Assembly (NCBI RefSeq): GCF_001499965.1
Contig: NZ_LQIT01000006.1
Span: 62,001-126,000 of the forward strand
Direction of reading: 5' to 3'
Source: Mycobacterium sp. GA-2829
Lineage (GTDB): Bacteria > Actinomycetota > Actinomycetes > Mycobacteriales > Mycobacteriaceae
DNA length: 64,000 nucleotides
Below, piece by piece: positions 63,200 through 64,000 of this stretch. How positions within the stretch are numbered: the first letter of the stretch is position 1; each line of letters begins with the position of its first letter. Position numbers and translations under genes: made by a program. The notes beneath the pieces are model-generated. The model searched no databases. It saw only the letters and a program-made list of their open reading frames with translations, and was not told where the DNA came from.

Positions 63200-64000
63200 A
63201 TGACTGCACAAGCGCCCCGCCTGCTGTTCGTCCACGCCCATCCGGACGACGAGACCCTGACCACCGGCGGCACCATCGCCCACTACGTCACCCGCGGCGC
63301 GGACGTGCGCGTCGTCACCTGCACCCTCGGCGAGGAGGGCGAGGTGATCGGGGAGCGCTACGCCCAACTCGCCGTCGATCACGCCGACCAACTCGGCGGC
63401 TACCGCATCAGCGAGCTCACGGCCGCCCTGACCGCGCTGGGCATCGACGGGCCCCGCTTCCTCGGCGGGCCCGGGCACTGGCGCGACTCCGGCATGGAGG
63501 GCACGCCGGCGCGCCACCATCCCCGCTTCGTCGACGCCGACATGACCGAGGCCAGCGGGCTGCTCGCCGCCACCATCGACGAGTTCCGACCCCACGTCGT
63601 CGTCACCTACGACCCCGACGGCGGATACGGCCACCCTGACCACATCCAGACCCACCGCGTCACCATGACCGCCGTCGAGCGTGCGCACTGGCAGGTGCCG
63701 AAGGTGTACTGGACCGTCCTGGCCAGGACCGCCATGCAGGAGGCGCTCGACGCCGCCGCCGACATCCCCGAGAACTGGGTGCGGATCAGCATCGACGACG
63801 TGCCGTTCGGCTACACCGACGACCGCATCGACGCCGTCGTATACGTCCGCGACGCTCTCGCGGCCAAGGTCGCCGCCCTGCGCGCCCACGCCACCCAGGT
63901 GACCGTCGCGCCGAACGGGCAGAGCTGCGCACTGAGCAACAACATCGCGATGCCGATTCCGGCCGAGGAGCACTACGTGTTGGTCTCCGGGGAGCCCGGC
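63200..64000 (+). CDS. mshB: MshB, N-acetyl-glucosaminyl-inositol deacetylase (partial)
   Basis: The first 267 residues of a protein of about 300 are present; the right edge of the window truncates it. It deacetylates GlcNAc-Ins in mycothiol synthesis, a zinc enzyme. Zinc ligands and catalysis: [13 protein letters not shown] (His13, Asp15/Asp16 region) and [14 protein letters not shown] with the third histidine. The other blocks [29 protein letters not shown] are typical of the LmbE-like family MshB members. ATG 63200. In M. tuberculosis this is Rv1170, downstream of PPE17/PE11, here replaced by the secreted repeat-protein genes. Confidence 0.95.
   Translation, partial: MTAQAPRLLFVHAHPDDETLTTGGTIAHYVTRGADVRVVTCTLGEEGEVIGERYAQLAVDHADQLGGYRISELTAALTALGIDGPRFLGGPGHWRDSGMEGTPARHHPRFVDADMTEASGLLAATIDEFRPHVVVTYDPDGGYGHPDHIQTHRVTMTAVERAHWQVPKVYWTVLARTAMQEALDAAADIPENWVRISIDDVPFGYTDDRIDAVVYVRDALAAKVAALRAHATQVTVAPNGQSCALSNNIAMPIPAEEHYVLVSGEPG

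Overview
The window is high-GC DNA from a fast-growing, Mycolicibacterium-like mycobacterium. The evidence is the gene content: PimE, LpqW, MshB, Mcr, an MmpL transporter, MutT2, TypA and Rv1155-, Rv1157c- and Rv1158c-type proteins. From about 22 kb to the right end the order follows, from memory, the M. tuberculosis stretch Rv1142c-Rv1170, with accessory DNA inserted at several points. No tRNA, rRNA, CRISPR array, prophage or intact insertion sequence was seen.

Region by region. (1) 1-6.3 kb: the end of a DoxX protein; a DUF3556 membrane protein behind a perfect KstR-type operator; a FadR-type GntR regulator; and a divergent, translationally coupled beta-oxidation operon (thiolase, enoyl-CoA hydratase, acyl-CoA dehydrogenase). 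(2) 6.4-14.3 kb: a minus-strand operon encoding three NTF2/SnoaL-like proteins and a Liv-type ABC importer whose second permease and first ATPase are fused. It is followed by a MarR regulator and a divergent AmiC/NhhC-like ligand sensor with no signal peptide. (3) 14.3-22 kb: a fasciclin protein, MFS and GlxA genes, a gamma-carbonic anhydrase, an NAD(P)H-binding protein plus CPBP protease pair, another MFS gene, an orphan HicB and a 100-bp tandem repeat. (4) 22-32.7 kb: crotonase, mcr, SDR, nitronate monooxygenase, DoxX, an intact mmpL13, a methyltransferase, sirtuin, GntR, omt, DUF1697, an Rv1155 homologue and DUF5302. (5) 32.8-42 kb: an accessory block with an acyltransferase-3 protein, an MFS gene, two sodium:solute symporter modules and a LytS/LytTR two-component system in the same orientation. 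(6) 42-46.5 kb: a HhH protein, secreted Ala/Pro-rich proteins, pimE, a pterin dehydratase and mutT2. (7) 46.5-63 kb: typA and lpqW interspersed with secreted proteins. Four of these share an N-terminal signature. A 1352-residue member carries seven 145-residue repeats with no Lys, Arg, His or Cys over 1062 residues, then an 11-residue repeat tail. (8) The window ends inside mshB (mycothiol biosynthesis).

The two most notable systems are the MarR/AmiC-like/Liv/NTF2 locus (6.4-14.3 kb) and the secreted repeat-protein family occupying the positions that hold narGHJI and PPE/PE genes in M. tuberculosis (46.5-62.8 kb). Gene boundaries, motifs and repeats were read directly. Family names and synteny come from memory of these families, with no database search.
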